Assembly (NCBI RefSeq): GCF_002741105.1
Contig: NZ_NIQU01000001.1
Location: 434,001 to 498,000, forward strand
Source: Pseudomonas sediminis
Lineage (GTDB): Bacteria; Pseudomonadota; Gammaproteobacteria; Pseudomonadales; Pseudomonadaceae
DNA length: 64,000 bases
Reading direction: 5' to 3'
This document shows positions 15,329 through 23,949 of this stretch, piece after piece (positions within the stretch are counted from its first letter, which is position 1; every line of letters starts with the position of its first letter). A program made the position numbers and the translations under genes. The notes beneath the pieces are model-generated. The model was not told where the DNA came from. It did no database searches and saw only the letters and a program-made list of their open reading frames with translations.

Positions 15329-16243
15329 CTACAGTGTTTTGCCTGGTCGCGTGGCCAGCAGCAGGCCGCCGAAGATCATCGCGGCGCCCAGCCAGTGGTA
15401 GACCTGCAGGCTCTCGTTCAACAGCACCCAGCCCAGCAATGCGGTGAATACCGGCATGACGTAGTTGGTCAGCGCCGCCTTGGCCGCACCGATCACGCGG
15501 ATACCGTGGTTCCAGGCCAGGTAGGCCAGCAGCGAGGCGAACACAGCGGTGTAAGTGATGGCCGAGAGGTTGGCGACGTTGAACGCCAGGTGCGCGCCCT
15601 GGCTCAGCTCGTAGAGGTAGAACGGCAGGATCAGCGGCACGCCGAGCAGGATGAATGCTCCCAATAGCGCCAGCGGTGGAATCGGCTGCAGATATGCCGC
15701 CCAGCGCCGCAGCAGCAGCGAATACAACGCCCAGTCGACCACGGCCAGCAGCATGATCAGGTCGCCCTGATTGAACGATAGGCTGGCCAGGCGGCTCCAT
15801 TGCCCCTGGCTGATCAACACCGCCAGCCCTGCGACGGCCACCAGCATGCCCCACCAGGCACGGCGCGCCGGCCATTCGTTGAGCAATAGCCCGGCGCCGA
15901 TGAAGGTCACCAGCGGCAGGCAGGTGTTGACCAGCGAGATGTTGATCGCCGCCGTGGTCTGTGCAGCGCAGTAGAGCAGTGAGTTGTAGCCGGCGATGCC
16001 CAGCGCCCCGAGCACCAGCAGGCGCCAGCCGGCATGACGGAGGGCTGCGCGGTGACGCCATAGCGGCATAGCGACGAAGGGCAGCAGCAATACCAACGCC
16101 AGGCACCAGCGCCAGAACGACAGGGTGAACGGCGCGATTTCACCGGCAAAGGCGCGCGCCACCAGGGCGTTGCCGGACCAGCAAAGGTTGGCCAGCAGCA
16201 GGCCGAACAGCGCCAGCGGGCGCGAATGATTGAGTGTGTTCAT
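15329..16243 (-). CDS. EamA-family (DMT superfamily) exporter
   Basis: A 304-residue inner-membrane protein with about ten hydrophobic spans in two EamA repeats. The first begins near residue 10 (ALFGLLLANLCWSGNALVAR) and the second near residue 160 (GDLIMLLAVVDWALYSLLLR). Members export metabolites or amino acids; the substrate cannot be told here. It stands alone. Its last codons are AAA ACA CTG TAG, and the TAG is part of a GTAGGAGC repeat (half copy at 15322-15334), so the C-terminus may have been set by repeat insertion. Confidence 0.9.
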   Translation of the reverse strand: MNTLNHSRPLALFGLLLANLCWSGNALVARAFAGEIAPFTLSFWRWCLALVLLLPFVAMPLWRHRAALRHAGWRLLVLGALGIAGYNSLLYCAAQTTAAINISLVNTCLPLVTFIGAGLLLNEWPARRAWWGMLVAVAGLAVLISQGQWSRLASLSFNQGDLIMLLAVVDWALYSLLLRRWAAYLQPIPPLALLGAFILLGVPLILPFYLYELSQGAHLAFNVANLSAITYTAVFASLLAYLAWNHGIRVIGAAKAALTNYVMPVFTALLGWVLLNESLQVYHWLGAAMIFGGLLLATRPGKTL

Positions 16244-16403
16244 AAGGCGAGCACCGCACCAGTGGCGCGGCCTTTATCCGGGCGAGGGTTGGACGGTTGA
16301 GCACGGTCACCGAGCAGGCAGTGCTGAGCGATCATTGCGTAGCTTCCGAATCAGGCAGCTTTGCACCATACGGAGGCACGCAAGGCTTGGCAAGGTGGCG
16401 GAC

Positions 16404-16462
16404 CCTAGGGTGCGCCATGCGCACCAAGCCAACGGAGTCATGACATTCAGGCCGGCGCACCC
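16404..16462. repeat. TAGGGTGCGC repeat, diverged copy
   Basis: CTAGGGTGCGCCATGCGCACC on the left (given here as CTAGGGTGCGCC plus ATGCGCACC) and GGCGCACCC on the right. Related copies lie at 18819-18912, 40831-40888, 43289-43370 and a half copy at 48686-48705. The rest of the 300-bp gap 16244-16541 shows no gene. Confidence 0.6.
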
Positions 16463-16541
16463 GGAAACTATGGGCGCGTTGCGCGAGTGTGAAGGCCGAG
16501 TAGCGCGTCGTTCCCGGTACGCGCGGCGCCCCCTAGGGTCG

Positions 16542-18467
16542 TCAACGCTGACTGCGGCGGCGGCGCAGCGGGCGGCTCAGCAGCCAGAGAATCAGCAGCA
16601 CGCCGGCCAGGACCACGGCACTGGTGCCCCATTGCATCGGCCCGGCCAGGCGGAACATATCGGCCGGATGCAGGCTCGGCGCGCGGATCATGCGCGCTTC
16701 GGCCGCGGCGCCGGTAGTGGGAATGTCGGCCAGGCCGTCACCGTCGAGATCCGGCAGGCTGCGGATATGGTCGAGCAACACCTGCCATTCCTTGAGTTCC
16801 TGCACGCCTTCTTTATCCGGGTCCTGGTCGACGATGGCGTCCTCGATACGCGGCAATGGGCGGCCCTCGGCGTCCTTGGGGATGACGTCGAGCAGGCCCT
16901 TGGTCAACTCCGGCACCAGCCAGGTGAAACTGCCAACGTAGCTGGTGGCGCCGATGCTGTAGAGACGCGTGTCGTCGAGATCCAGGTCGCGGTAACCCTT
17001 GACCGCATCACCGATCTCGATGCGGCTGACGCGGTCGAACGGCACGCGCCAGGGATTGTAGGTAAAGCGCACGCCGGAAACGCGCGGGTAATAGCTCTGG
17101 CTGTCACGCAGTTGATAGGCGAGTAGCAGCACTTCCAGCAGCGACTTGATTTCGCGCGCGCTGACATAGGCCTTGATCATCGGGTAGCCGGGCTCGTCGT
17201 CGAACTCGCCGATGCCCAGCGGGGCGATGCGAAACAGGTCGGAGACGTCCTGCACGCCGTTGCGGCCCTTGAGCAGGTCATCGCGGATGGTGCCGTTGCC
17301 GGTGAACGCCAGGTCGGCATCGACGGCATGACGCAGCGCATCGGTCACCAGGTTGGCCAGGGTCTGATCGGTGAAATCACGGCCCAGACTCTGGTCGACT
17401 TTGGCCAGCGGCTGGTCGAATCGGTAGCCCTTGGGCGTGAGCATGCGCTCGCTGACCACCTGCTTGAAGTCTTCCACCTTGGCGGTGATGGCGGCATCGC
17501 CGGCGATGCTGTCGTTGACCGGATGCAGGCGGTAGTCGCGTACACGCGGCACGCCGTCGTCGCCGAGGGTCATGCGCAGTTCGCCGAGGTACTGGATTTC
17601 CGAACCGGCCTGCACCACCGGGGTGTGTCCGTTGACCAGCACCGGCTGCGGCAGGGCCACGTGCGAGTGGCCGCCGACGACGATATCAATGCCCGGCACC
17701 TGCTCGACCAGCTCCACTTCCTCGCCGCGCCAGCTGCCATCGGCCTGCTGGGTAACGCCCATATGCGACAGCAGGATGACCACCTCGGCGCCCTCCTCGC
17801 GCAGCTTGGCCACGGTATCCCTGGCGGTGGCGACCGGGTCGGCGAAGGTCAGCGGCTTGATCATCGGGCTGACGGCCACGGCATCGTTGCCGAGCAGGCC
17901 AAACAGGCCGAAGCGGATGCCACCGCGCTCGATCAGCTTGTACGGCAGGATGCGTCCGGCGTCGGCGTGCGCCTGGAGGCTGTCATCGGCCTTGCTGGTC
18001 GGATCGAAACGCATGTTGCTCGATAACAGCGGCACCAGCGCATCGCCCTTGGCCTTGTGCGCGGCGCTGATCATCGCGGCGAGCCCGGCCGGACGGAAGT
18101 CGAATTCGTGGTTGCCGATCACTGCGGCGTCGTAGCCCAGCTCACTCATCAGGCGCAGTTCGCTGCCCATCTCGCGGGCGATGGTGTGAAACAGAGTACC
18201 CATGGTGAAGTCGCCGCCGTCGAGCAGCAACAGAGGCTCTTCGCCGGCTGCCGCGCGGCGCTCGTTCAACAATGTGGCCAGGCGCGCGACGCCGCCAACA
18301 GTGTCGTCATCGTTCACCGTCGCCGGGGTGTATTCGTTGTTGGGGCCGAAACCGAGCAGGCGCGACTGCCAGTCGTTGCTGTGCAGGATGGTGAAGCTGC
18401 GCTCGGCAGCGGCCAGCGGCGTGGCGGCCAGCAGGCCGGCGAGCAGGAGTGAGGGGAACAGGCGCAT
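16542..18467 (-). CDS. Exported 5'-nucleotidase / metallophosphoesterase, C-terminally anchored
   Basis: A 641-residue protein. The signal peptide is MRLFPSLLLAGLLAATPLAA. The N-terminal metallophosphatase domain has HSNDWQSRL, LDGGDFTMGT, IGNHEFDF and VGGHSHVALP, which supply the two-metal site. The C-terminal 5'-nucleotidase domain (about 340-540) has FTGNGTIRDD and the substrate-stacking region. It ends with a membrane span (SAVVLAGVLLILWLL) and a basic tail, which suggests anchoring in the inner membrane facing the periplasm. It would release phosphate from nucleotides. Start 18467 was preferred because it begins the signal peptide. Confidence 0.92.
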   Translation of the reverse strand: MRLFPSLLLAGLLAATPLAAAERSFTILHSNDWQSRLLGFGPNNEYTPATVNDDDTVGGVARLATLLNERRAAAGEEPLLLLDGGDFTMGTLFHTIAREMGSELRLMSELGYDAAVIGNHEFDFRPAGLAAMISAAHKAKGDALVPLLSSNMRFDPTSKADDSLQAHADAGRILPYKLIERGGIRFGLFGLLGNDAVAVSPMIKPLTFADPVATARDTVAKLREEGAEVVILLSHMGVTQQADGSWRGEEVELVEQVPGIDIVVGGHSHVALPQPVLVNGHTPVVQAGSEIQYLGELRMTLGDDGVPRVRDYRLHPVNDSIAGDAAITAKVEDFKQVVSERMLTPKGYRFDQPLAKVDQSLGRDFTDQTLANLVTDALRHAVDADLAFTGNGTIRDDLLKGRNGVQDVSDLFRIAPLGIGEFDDEPGYPMIKAYVSAREIKSLLEVLLLAYQLRDSQSYYPRVSGVRFTYNPWRVPFDRVSRIEIGDAVKGYRDLDLDDTRLYSIGATSYVGSFTWLVPELTKGLLDVIPKDAEGRPLPRIEDAIVDQDPDKEGVQELKEWQVLLDHIRSLPDLDGDGLADIPTTGAAAEARMIRAPSLHPADMFRLAGPMQWGTSAVVLAGVLLILWLLSRPLRRRRSQR

Positions 18468-18640
18468 GGACGATCCTTGACGATGACTGCGCACAGTATG
18501 GGGCAGGCCCTGGCGCCAGACAGCGACCAATCGAGACGCCCTTTGTCGCCAATCGAGTCAGGCATTCATTGCCCCAGATCAGCCCCCAAGCCAGGCGGCG
18601 AGACTAAGCTGTAATCAGGACTGCAACGTGGAGAAGCGCC

Positions 18641-18805
18641 ATGGACCACTATCACCTGATGCTGATGCTACTGATCGGTGGCTTTCTGCTGTTGGGCGTC
18701 GGCTTCAACTTCCGCGAGCACGAATGGGGCGTGCGCGTGCTGGGCCTGGGCGTATTGCTGATGCTGGTGCCGATTGCGTTGCGGGTGCATCTGGCGTTGG
18801 CGTAG
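18641..18805 (+). CDS. Small two-span membrane protein
   Basis: A 54-residue protein with two hydrophobic segments (LMLMLLIGGFLLLGVGF and VLGLGVLLMLVPIALRV) joined by the charged loop NFREHEWGVR. The ribosome site GGAGAAG is well placed before ATG 18641. No family assigned. It is divergent from the nucleotidase gene, and a TAGGGTGCGC repeat follows its stop. Confidence 0.6.
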   Translation: MDHYHLMLMLLIGGFLLLGVGFNFREHEWGVRVLGLGVLLMLVPIALRVHLALA

Positions 18806-18818
18806 AGCTCAGGGCACC

Positions 18819-18912
18819 GTAGGGTGCGCCATGCGCATCGAGCGATGTTGATGATGTCGTTGTCTATTCGAGCGCGGTGTAGCGAAGGGCCGGTGCGCGC
18901 GGCGCACCCTAC
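18819..18912. repeat. TAGGGTGCGC repeat overlapping the end of moaE
   Basis: Left arm GTAGGGTGCGCCATGCGCA, right arm GGTGCGCGCGGCGCACCCTAC. The right end reaches into moaE: its stop codon (TAG on the minus strand, 18909-18911) is the CTA of the repeat's terminal CCCTAC. Confidence 0.8.
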
Positions 18913-19364
18913 GGGCGCTGCCAACGCTCGGCGGCGCTCTGGTCGCTGCAGCGGCCTTCGACCCAGCGCGGGCCTTGGCTGGTGTCTTCCTTCTTCCAGA
19001 ACGGCGCGCGGGTTTTCAAGTAATCCATGATGAAATTGCAGGCATCGAACGACGCCTGGCGGTGGGCGCTGCTGGTGCCGACGAAGACGATGGGTTCGCC
19101 AGGCTCCAGACGACCGATGCGATGGATGATCTCGATGCCCAGCAGCGGCCAGCGCTCGCGCGCCTCATCGGCGATCTTGCCCAGAGCCTTTTCGGTCATG
19201 CCGGGAAAGTGCTCGAGAAACATGCCACCGACTTCGCGGCCATCATTGAAATCGCGCACGTAGCCGACGAAGGTGACCACCGCGCCGATGCCAAGGTTGG
19301 CGGCATGCAGGGCGTTGAGCTCGCTGCCGGGGTCGAAGGGTTGGGCTTGGACGCGGATGGTCAT
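18909..19364 (-). CDS. moaE: Molybdopterin synthase catalytic subunit MoaE
   Basis: A 151-residue large subunit of molybdopterin synthase, which adds dithiolene sulfur to precursor Z using MoaD thiocarboxylate. Landmarks are GAVVTFVGYVRDFNDG, LEHFPGMTEK, HRIGRLEPGE, the active-site stretch SSAHRQASFDACNFIMDYLK and RAPFWKKE. The last residues (RWQRP) and the stop derive from a palindromic repeat. It is the third gene of moaC-moaD-moaE, 85 bp after moaD. Confidence 0.96.
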   Translation of the reverse strand: MTIRVQAQPFDPGSELNALHAANLGIGAVVTFVGYVRDFNDGREVGGMFLEHFPGMTEKALGKIADEARERWPLLGIEIIHRIGRLEPGEPIVFVGTSSAHRQASFDACNFIMDYLKTRAPFWKKEDTSQGPRWVEGRCSDQSAAERWQRP

Positions 19365-19449
19365 GGGGATCTCGTTTGCAAAGGACGCTGGTCAAGAGCA
19401 GGCGGCTTGGAGAGATTGGTGGGCTGAAGCCCACCCTACGGTACCTGCA

Positions 19450-19692
19450 TCAACCGCCGGTGACGGTGGGGAAGAAGGCGACTTCATCGCCTTCGGTCAG
19501 CGGCTCGTCGAGGCTGCACAGTTCCTGGTTACGCGCGCACATCAGGTTCTGCTCACCCAGCACTTCCCATTCGCCGCCACGGGCCACCAGATGCAGGCGC
19601 ACGTCGTCGAGGGTGGCGAAGTCGCCGCTCAGTTGTTCATCGTCACGGCCCAGGGCTTCACGGTAGCGGGCGAAGTATTGCACGCGGATCAT
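19450..19692 (-). CDS. moaD: Molybdopterin synthase sulfur carrier MoaD
   Basis: An 80-residue ubiquitin-fold sulfur carrier starting [20 protein letters not shown] and ending in the required Gly-Gly (FFPTVTGG), which is thiocarboxylated. The ATG overlaps the moaC stop by four bases (ATGA), so the genes are translationally coupled. Confidence 0.95.
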   Translation of the reverse strand: MIRVQYFARYREALGRDDEQLSGDFATLDDVRLHLVARGGEWEVLGEQNLMCARNQELCSLDEPLTEGDEVAFFPTVTGG

Positions 19693-20165
19693 GCTTGTTC
19701 CTCCAGCTTGTAGTGACCGCTCTTGCCGCCGAGCTTTTCCAGCAGGCGTACCTGCTCGATGACCATGCCGCGATCCACGGCCTTGCACATGTCATAGATG
19801 GTCAGCGCGGCGACGCTGGCGGCAGTCAGTGCTTCCATCTCGACACCGGTTTGCCCGGACAGTTTGCAACGGGCAGTGATATGCACGCTGTCGTCGCCTT
19901 CGGCGCGCAGCTCGACCCTTACGCCGGTGAGCATCAGCGGGTGGCAAAGGGGGATCAGGTCGCTGGTTTTCTTCGCGGCCTGGATGCCGGCGATACGTGC
20001 CACGGCGAATACGTCGCCCTTGGGGTGCTCACCGGCAACGATCATCTGCAGGGTGGCGGGTAGCATGCGCACGCGCGCTTCTGCGGTGGCTTCGCGGAAG
20101 GTGGTCGCCTTGTCGGTGACGTCGACCATGTGCGCGCGGCCTTGGGAATCGAGGTGGGTCAGCAC
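19689..20165 (-). CDS. moaC: Cyclic pyranopterin monophosphate synthase MoaC
   Basis: A 158-residue enzyme that makes cyclic pyranopterin monophosphate, an early step of molybdenum-cofactor synthesis. It starts with GTG ([20 protein letters not shown]) preceded by AGGAG. The active-site region [17 protein letters not shown], then [19 protein letters not shown] and the ending GGKSGHY are conserved. A GTAGCCCGGATG palindrome lies just upstream. Confidence 0.96.
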   Translation of the reverse strand: MLTHLDSQGRAHMVDVTDKATTFREATAEARVRMLPATLQMIVAGEHPKGDVFAVARIAGIQAAKKTSDLIPLCHPLMLTGVRVELRAEGDDSVHITARCKLSGQTGVEMEALTAASVAALTIYDMCKAVDRGMVIEQVRLLEKLGGKSGHYKLEEQA

Positions 20166-20218
20166 GGGAAAGCTCCTGGCGGGAATCGGCCGATTGTAAA
20201 CCTGCAGGTCAGGATTTC

Positions 20219-20278
20219 GTAGCCCGGATGAAATCCAAGACCAGAGCGGCAAAACGCCCCGGATTTCATCCGGGCTAC
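20219..20278. repeat. GTAGCCCGGATG palindrome, copy 1
   Basis: A 60-bp repeat with long arms GTAGCCCGGATGAAATCC and GGATTTCATCCGGGCTAC. A second copy with CAATCC/GGATTG in the arms is at 40101-40153 after algA. Confidence 0.75.
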
Positions 20279-20378
20279 TGACTAGATTCGGCTACACAAC
20301 TGCAGCAGCGGATTTATCCGCGATCATCGCGGCTGAAGCCGCTCCCACGGGACCTGCAGAAATTCGTTGATGCAGACT

Positions 20379-20408
20379 AAAACGCCCCTGCTCTTGCGAG
20401 CAGGGGCG
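20379..20408 (-). terminator. Terminator of the PhoH-family gene
   Basis: On the minus strand the stem CGCCCCTGCTC / GAGCAGGGGCG with a 4-nt loop is followed by TTTT, 22 bp after the stop of the gene at 20431-21822. Confidence 0.8.
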
Positions 20409-20430
20409 CCAGTGTTTAACAGCTGTAGGG

Positions 20431-21822
20431 TTACATATGGGTTTCCGCGTACTCCGCGAGGATCGAGCGCGGTACGCCTTGCAGGGTGATGTGCACGCCG
20501 TGCGGGAAGTCCTTGAAGCGTTCGGTGAGATAGGTCAGACCCGAGCTGGGCGCGGATAGGTAAGGGGTGTCGATCTGCGCCAGGTTACCCAGGCACACCA
20601 CCTTCGAGCCGTTGCCGGCGCGGGTGATGATGGTCTTCATCTGGTGCGGGGTGAGGTTCTGGCATTCATCGATGAGGATCAGGCTCTGCTGGAAGCTGCG
20701 CCCACGGATGTAGTTCAGCGACTTAAATTGCAGCGGCACTTTTTGCAGGATGTAGTCGACGCTGCCGTGGGTGCTCTCATCCTCCATATGCAGCGCTTCG
20801 AGGTTGTCGGTAATCGCGCCGAGCCAGGGCTCCATCTTCTCCGCCTCGGTGCCGGGCAGAAAGCCGATCTCCTGATCCAGCCCCTGCACGCTGCGGGTGG
20901 CGATGATCCTGCGGTAGCGCTTGCTGACCATGGTCTGCTCGATGGCCGCGGCCAGCGCCAGTATGGTTTTGCCCGAGCCGGCGGCGCCGGATAGGTTGAC
21001 CAGGTGAATGTCCGGATCGAGCAGCGCGAATAGCGCCAGCGCCTGATGGATGTCGCGCGGCTTGAGGCCCCAGGCTTCCTGGTGCAGCAGCGGTTCCTGG
21101 TGCATGTCGAGAATCACCAGTTCATCGCCCTTGATCGCCTTGATCCAGCCGACGAAGCCCTGTTCATCGAGGATGAACTCGTTGACGTGCACCGCAGGCA
21201 GGTTGTCGGTCAGTTGCACGCGGTGCCAGGTACGGCCATGGTCCTGACGGGTGTCGACCTTGCTCACGCGATCCCAGAACGAGCCGGGCATGTCGTGATA
21301 CCCCTTCGACAGCAGCGAGACGTCATCGACCAGTTGGTCGGTGTGATAGTCCTCGGCGTCGATCCCGCAAGCGCGCGCCTTCAGGCGCATGTTGATGTCC
21401 TTGGTCACCAGCACCACGGACAGGCCGGGGTTGCGCGACTTCAGCTCCACCAACTGGTTGATGATCTTGTTGTCGTTGAGGTTTTCCGGCAGCCAGGTCA
21501 CCGGCGCCGCACTTTTACTCATAAGGATGGAAAGACGACCGCAGGGGCCGCTCTTGCCGCGCTGGATGGGTACCCCGTACTCGACGTCCTCAGGTTCGGC
21601 ACCGGCGAGAATCTGATCGATCAGGCGGATGGCCTGGCGACATTCGGCGGCAACGCCATGCTTGCCGGATTTCAGTTTGTCGAGTTCCTCCAACACCGTC
21701 ATCGGGATGGCGACGTGGTGTTCTTCGAAGTTGAGCAAGGCGTTGGGATCGTGGATCAGAACATTGGTGTCGAGGGCGTAGAGGGTTGGAGCGGTGGGCT
21801 TGGAGCGTCCGTGGTCATCCAT
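20431..21822 (-). CDS. PIN-PhoH (PhoH2-type) ATPase/ribonuclease
   Basis: A 463-residue fusion. The N-terminal PIN domain (about 12-150) has LDTNVLIHDPNALLNFEEHH and further acidic residues (EELDKLKSG, VTKDINMRLKA) that form a Mg-dependent RNase site. The C-terminal PhoH P-loop domain has Walker A GAAGSGKT near residue 285 and Walker B-like LILIDECQNLTPHQMK. PhoH2 proteins couple ATP-driven RNA unwinding with PIN cleavage. The gene is single and ends in a clear terminator. The size and both domains agree with the YlaK-type Pseudomonas protein. Confidence 0.93.
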   Translation of the reverse strand: MDDHGRSKPTAPTLYALDTNVLIHDPNALLNFEEHHVAIPMTVLEELDKLKSGKHGVAAECRQAIRLIDQILAGAEPEDVEYGVPIQRGKSGPCGRLSILMSKSAAPVTWLPENLNDNKIINQLVELKSRNPGLSVVLVTKDINMRLKARACGIDAEDYHTDQLVDDVSLLSKGYHDMPGSFWDRVSKVDTRQDHGRTWHRVQLTDNLPAVHVNEFILDEQGFVGWIKAIKGDELVILDMHQEPLLHQEAWGLKPRDIHQALALFALLDPDIHLVNLSGAAGSGKTILALAAAIEQTMVSKRYRRIIATRSVQGLDQEIGFLPGTEAEKMEPWLGAITDNLEALHMEDESTHGSVDYILQKVPLQFKSLNYIRGRSFQQSLILIDECQNLTPHQMKTIITRAGNGSKVVCLGNLAQIDTPYLSAPSSGLTYLTERFKDFPHGVHITLQGVPRSILAEYAETHM

Positions 21823-22282
21823 ACTCGGTCACCTTCTTGTAGTAGCCAGGCGACGCAATACCTGGGCGGTGCTGCGCCGGACAGAGACCGCCGACTTTTT
21901 CAGGTCGGGGCCGAAAGGTGGCAAGCAAGGTGAGGGCCAATGGCCGCCACCTGTATGCAGGTTTCGGCGGTCTTGCTTTTTTATTACTCCAATTCACATG
22001 ACAGAAAAACGTTTTTTTATCGTCATGCAGGTTTATTTGCAGACGCGACAGATAGTGCTTGGCGAGCCGCCAGCACCCCGTTACAGTCCGAAGTCCTACC
22101 TGCTGCAACTCCCCTCTCTTACCCGCCCCCTCTTGCAGCATGCCGCGCCAATCAGGTGCAGGTAACGCTTCGCCCCTGCTCATTGCTGGCAACCGCTTCG
22201 CGAGCAGAGCTCGCTCCTACAACGGCAGCGCCTCGGTTCCTCTCAATCGTCCCGATAAGTGGTCTTGCCGCTTCCCTGCCCT
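21823..22282. other. Gene-free 460 bp upstream of the PhoH-family gene
   Basis: No credible ORF. It holds a terminator-like structure at 21944-21982, an AT-rich stretch with palindrome AAAAACGTTTTT near 22012, and a half copy of the GAGCAGAGCTCGCTCCTAC repeat at 22197-22220. The MITE-like repeat begins at 22283. Confidence 0.6.
21944..21982 (+). terminator. Orphan terminator-like structure
   Basis: Stem CCGCC-ACCTG-TATG-CAGGT-TTC-GGCGG followed by TCTTGCTTTTTT on the plus strand. No plus-strand gene lies upstream, as the preceding gene is read leftward, so it may end a small RNA. Confidence 0.4.
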
Positions 22283-22430
22283 CTAGCAGGCTGTTGAAAA
22301 ACTACCTGCGTTGCCATTACTGCGTTAAAAACAGGCTCAAAATGCTCATTTACAACTCGTAAACTCCGCTTTTTCGCCTGTTTTTGCCTTGCACTGGCTG
22401 CCTCGCCTACGTTTTTCAACGGCCTGCTAG
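22283..22430. repeat. MITE-like repeat, copy 2
   Basis: Core 22287-22426 (140 bp) with the same ends as the copy at 13838-13977. Here the inverted ends extend outward to CTAGCAGGC / GCCTGCTAG. It ends 32 bp before yaaA and could affect its promoter. Confidence 0.85.
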
Positions 22431-22462
22431 AATCGCCGTCACGCTTTCTGGAGATTCCGCAC

Positions 22463-23242
22463 ATGCTGATGGTGATTTCACCGGCCAAGACCCTCGACTA
22501 CGAGACGCCACCCGCCACCCCGCGCTTCACCCAACCCGAACACCTCGACCACGCCCAGGAACTGATCGCCCAACTGCGCGATTTCAGCCCTGCGCAGATC
22601 GCCGAACTGATGGGCCTGTCGGACAAGCTCGCCGGCCTCAACGCCGCGCGCTTCGGTAGCTGGGAGCGGCCGTTCAACCCGTCCAACGCCAAGCAGGCGC
22701 TGTTGGCGTTCAAGGGCGACGTCTACACCGGCCTGAACGCCGAGGATTTTTCCGAGGACGACTTCGATTTCGCCCAGAGCCACCTGCGCATGCTTTCCGG
22801 CCTGTACGGTGTGCTGCGCCCGCTGGACCTGATGCAGGCCTACCGCCTGGAAATGGGCACCAAACTGGCCAACGGCCGCGGCAAGGATCTGTACGCCTTC
22901 TGGGGCGAGCGCATCAGCGGCTGGCTCAACGAAGCGCTGGCGGCCCAAGGCGATGACGTGCTGCTCAACCTGGCTTCGAATGAGTACTTCGGCGCGGTCA
23001 AACGCAAGGCGCTGAACGCACGTCTCATCGACACCGAGTTCAAGGACCTGAAGAACGGCCAGTACAAGATCATCAGCTTCTACGCCAAGAAGGCCCGCGG
23101 CCTGATGGCGCGCTACGTGATCAAGGAGCGCCTGACCAACCCTGAAGGCCTGAAGGACTTCAACTATCAGGGCTACCGTTATTCGGCCGAGCACTCCAAG
23201 GCCGACAGCCTGGTTTTCCTGCGCGACCAGCCGCAAGACTGA
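22463..23242 (+). CDS. yaaA: Peroxide stress protein YaaA (UPF0246)
   Basis: A 259-residue protein of the YaaA/DUF328 family, known in E. coli to lower free iron and DNA damage during peroxide stress. It starts [20 protein letters not shown]; further landmarks are [32 protein letters not shown] and [13 protein letters not shown]. Length is standard. It lies directly upstream of the alginate region, as in other Pseudomonas. Confidence 0.95.
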   Translation: MLMVISPAKTLDYETPPATPRFTQPEHLDHAQELIAQLRDFSPAQIAELMGLSDKLAGLNAARFGSWERPFNPSNAKQALLAFKGDVYTGLNAEDFSEDDFDFAQSHLRMLSGLYGVLRPLDLMQAYRLEMGTKLANGRGKDLYAFWGERISGWLNEALAAQGDDVLLNLASNEYFGAVKRKALNARLIDTEFKDLKNGQYKIISFYAKKARGLMARYVIKERLTNPEGLKDFNYQGYRYSAEHSKADSLVFLRDQPQD

Positions 23243-23442
23243 CCCCTCCTCCAGCCAAGCCCATGCACCGCTCATCGGTTGTCGCATGGGCTTGGCCGCT
23301 GCGCTTGCTCACTCCCGCCTCTCTCTCGCCTGCCGCTTCGCTGCAGCGCGAGCGTTGCGCTTGCCCGTGGTTCCTGCGACCACAGGCCTGCACCTGAAAA
23401 CCTGTTTGGCGTCACACTTTCAGCGCAACTGCACCTCTTTGA

Positions 23443-23470
23443 GAACTTATTGCACGGCTTAGTTATCCGA
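23443..23470 (+). promoter_or_regulatory. AlgU (sigma-22) type promoter candidate
   Basis: GAACTT at 23443-23448 and TCCGA at 23466-23470 with a 17-bp spacer, a close match to the AlgU consensus GAACTT-N16/17-TCtgA. It would give a leader of about 470 nt before algD. Confidence 0.45.
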
Positions 23471-23569
23471 TAGTTTCAAGCATATTAATGAACATATTGC
23501 CATCATGCATTTTGCAACTTGCCATTATATTGCAATCAAATTAGCCGTTCAGCTCCGGTTCAGCTTCAG

Positions 23570-23578
23570 GACGAACGG
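23570..23578 (-). promoter_or_regulatory. AlgR binding site (CCGTTCGTC)
   Basis: GACGAACGG on the plus strand is the exact reverse complement of the AlgR box CCGTTCGTC described at algD in P. aeruginosa. It lies directly before the -35-like GGAACT at 23581. Confidence 0.7.
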
Positions 23579-23580
23579 TA

Positions 23581-23610
23581 GGAACTATCCGAAAGGGCAG
23601 CCACTCATAC
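23581..23610 (+). promoter_or_regulatory. Second AlgU-type promoter candidate for algD
   Basis: GGAACT at 23581 followed after about 18 bp by TCATAC. The -10 match is poor, but the AlgR box sits just upstream of it, the same arrangement as the proximal AlgR site in P. aeruginosa, and the implied leader (about 330 nt) is close to the known length. Confidence 0.4.
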
Positions 23611-23949
23611 AGCCCGTAACACATTTCAATACATAACTTTCTGAACACTTGAACCTGCCAGATAGCGAATTAATTTTCGCCGAACAGTTTCACCCAAAAG
23701 AAAGTTTGTGCGCGTCAAAGGGAGAGATGGCAACCCGCCACAGTACCGATATAGAGGCCTCAAGCGAGGCGACAGCGACAACATCAAAGGGCCAGCCTTC
23801 AATATAAAGGCCCGCACTTGGTGCCACTTCCGGCGCCCACTCTACTTATGCCTGAATGAACTCAAACCTATTAAAACGGTGAGTTCACGGACGAGTTTTG
23901 GCCATAAGGCCAGTATTTAAAACTGCATCAAACGGACGAGGTTAATACC

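Larger units (their letters stand above)
23243..23949. other. Long regulatory region and leader of the alginate operon
   Basis: About 700 bp without a credible gene between yaaA and algD. The first 150 bp continue with high GC; from about 23440 it turns AT-rich. It contains an AlgR-type box and two AlgU-type promoter candidates listed separately. The long distance from these to algD fits the several-hundred-base untranslated leader known for algD. Confidence 0.75.

Noticed and set aside
16230..17126. A 298-codon plus-strand frame over the nucleotidase C-terminus
   Set aside because: It lacks a ribosome site and known domain and is antisense to a clear enzyme gene.
23626..23920. Short ORFs in the algD leader
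   Set aside because: They have no ribosome sites or recognisable similarity, and the region fits an untranslated leader.
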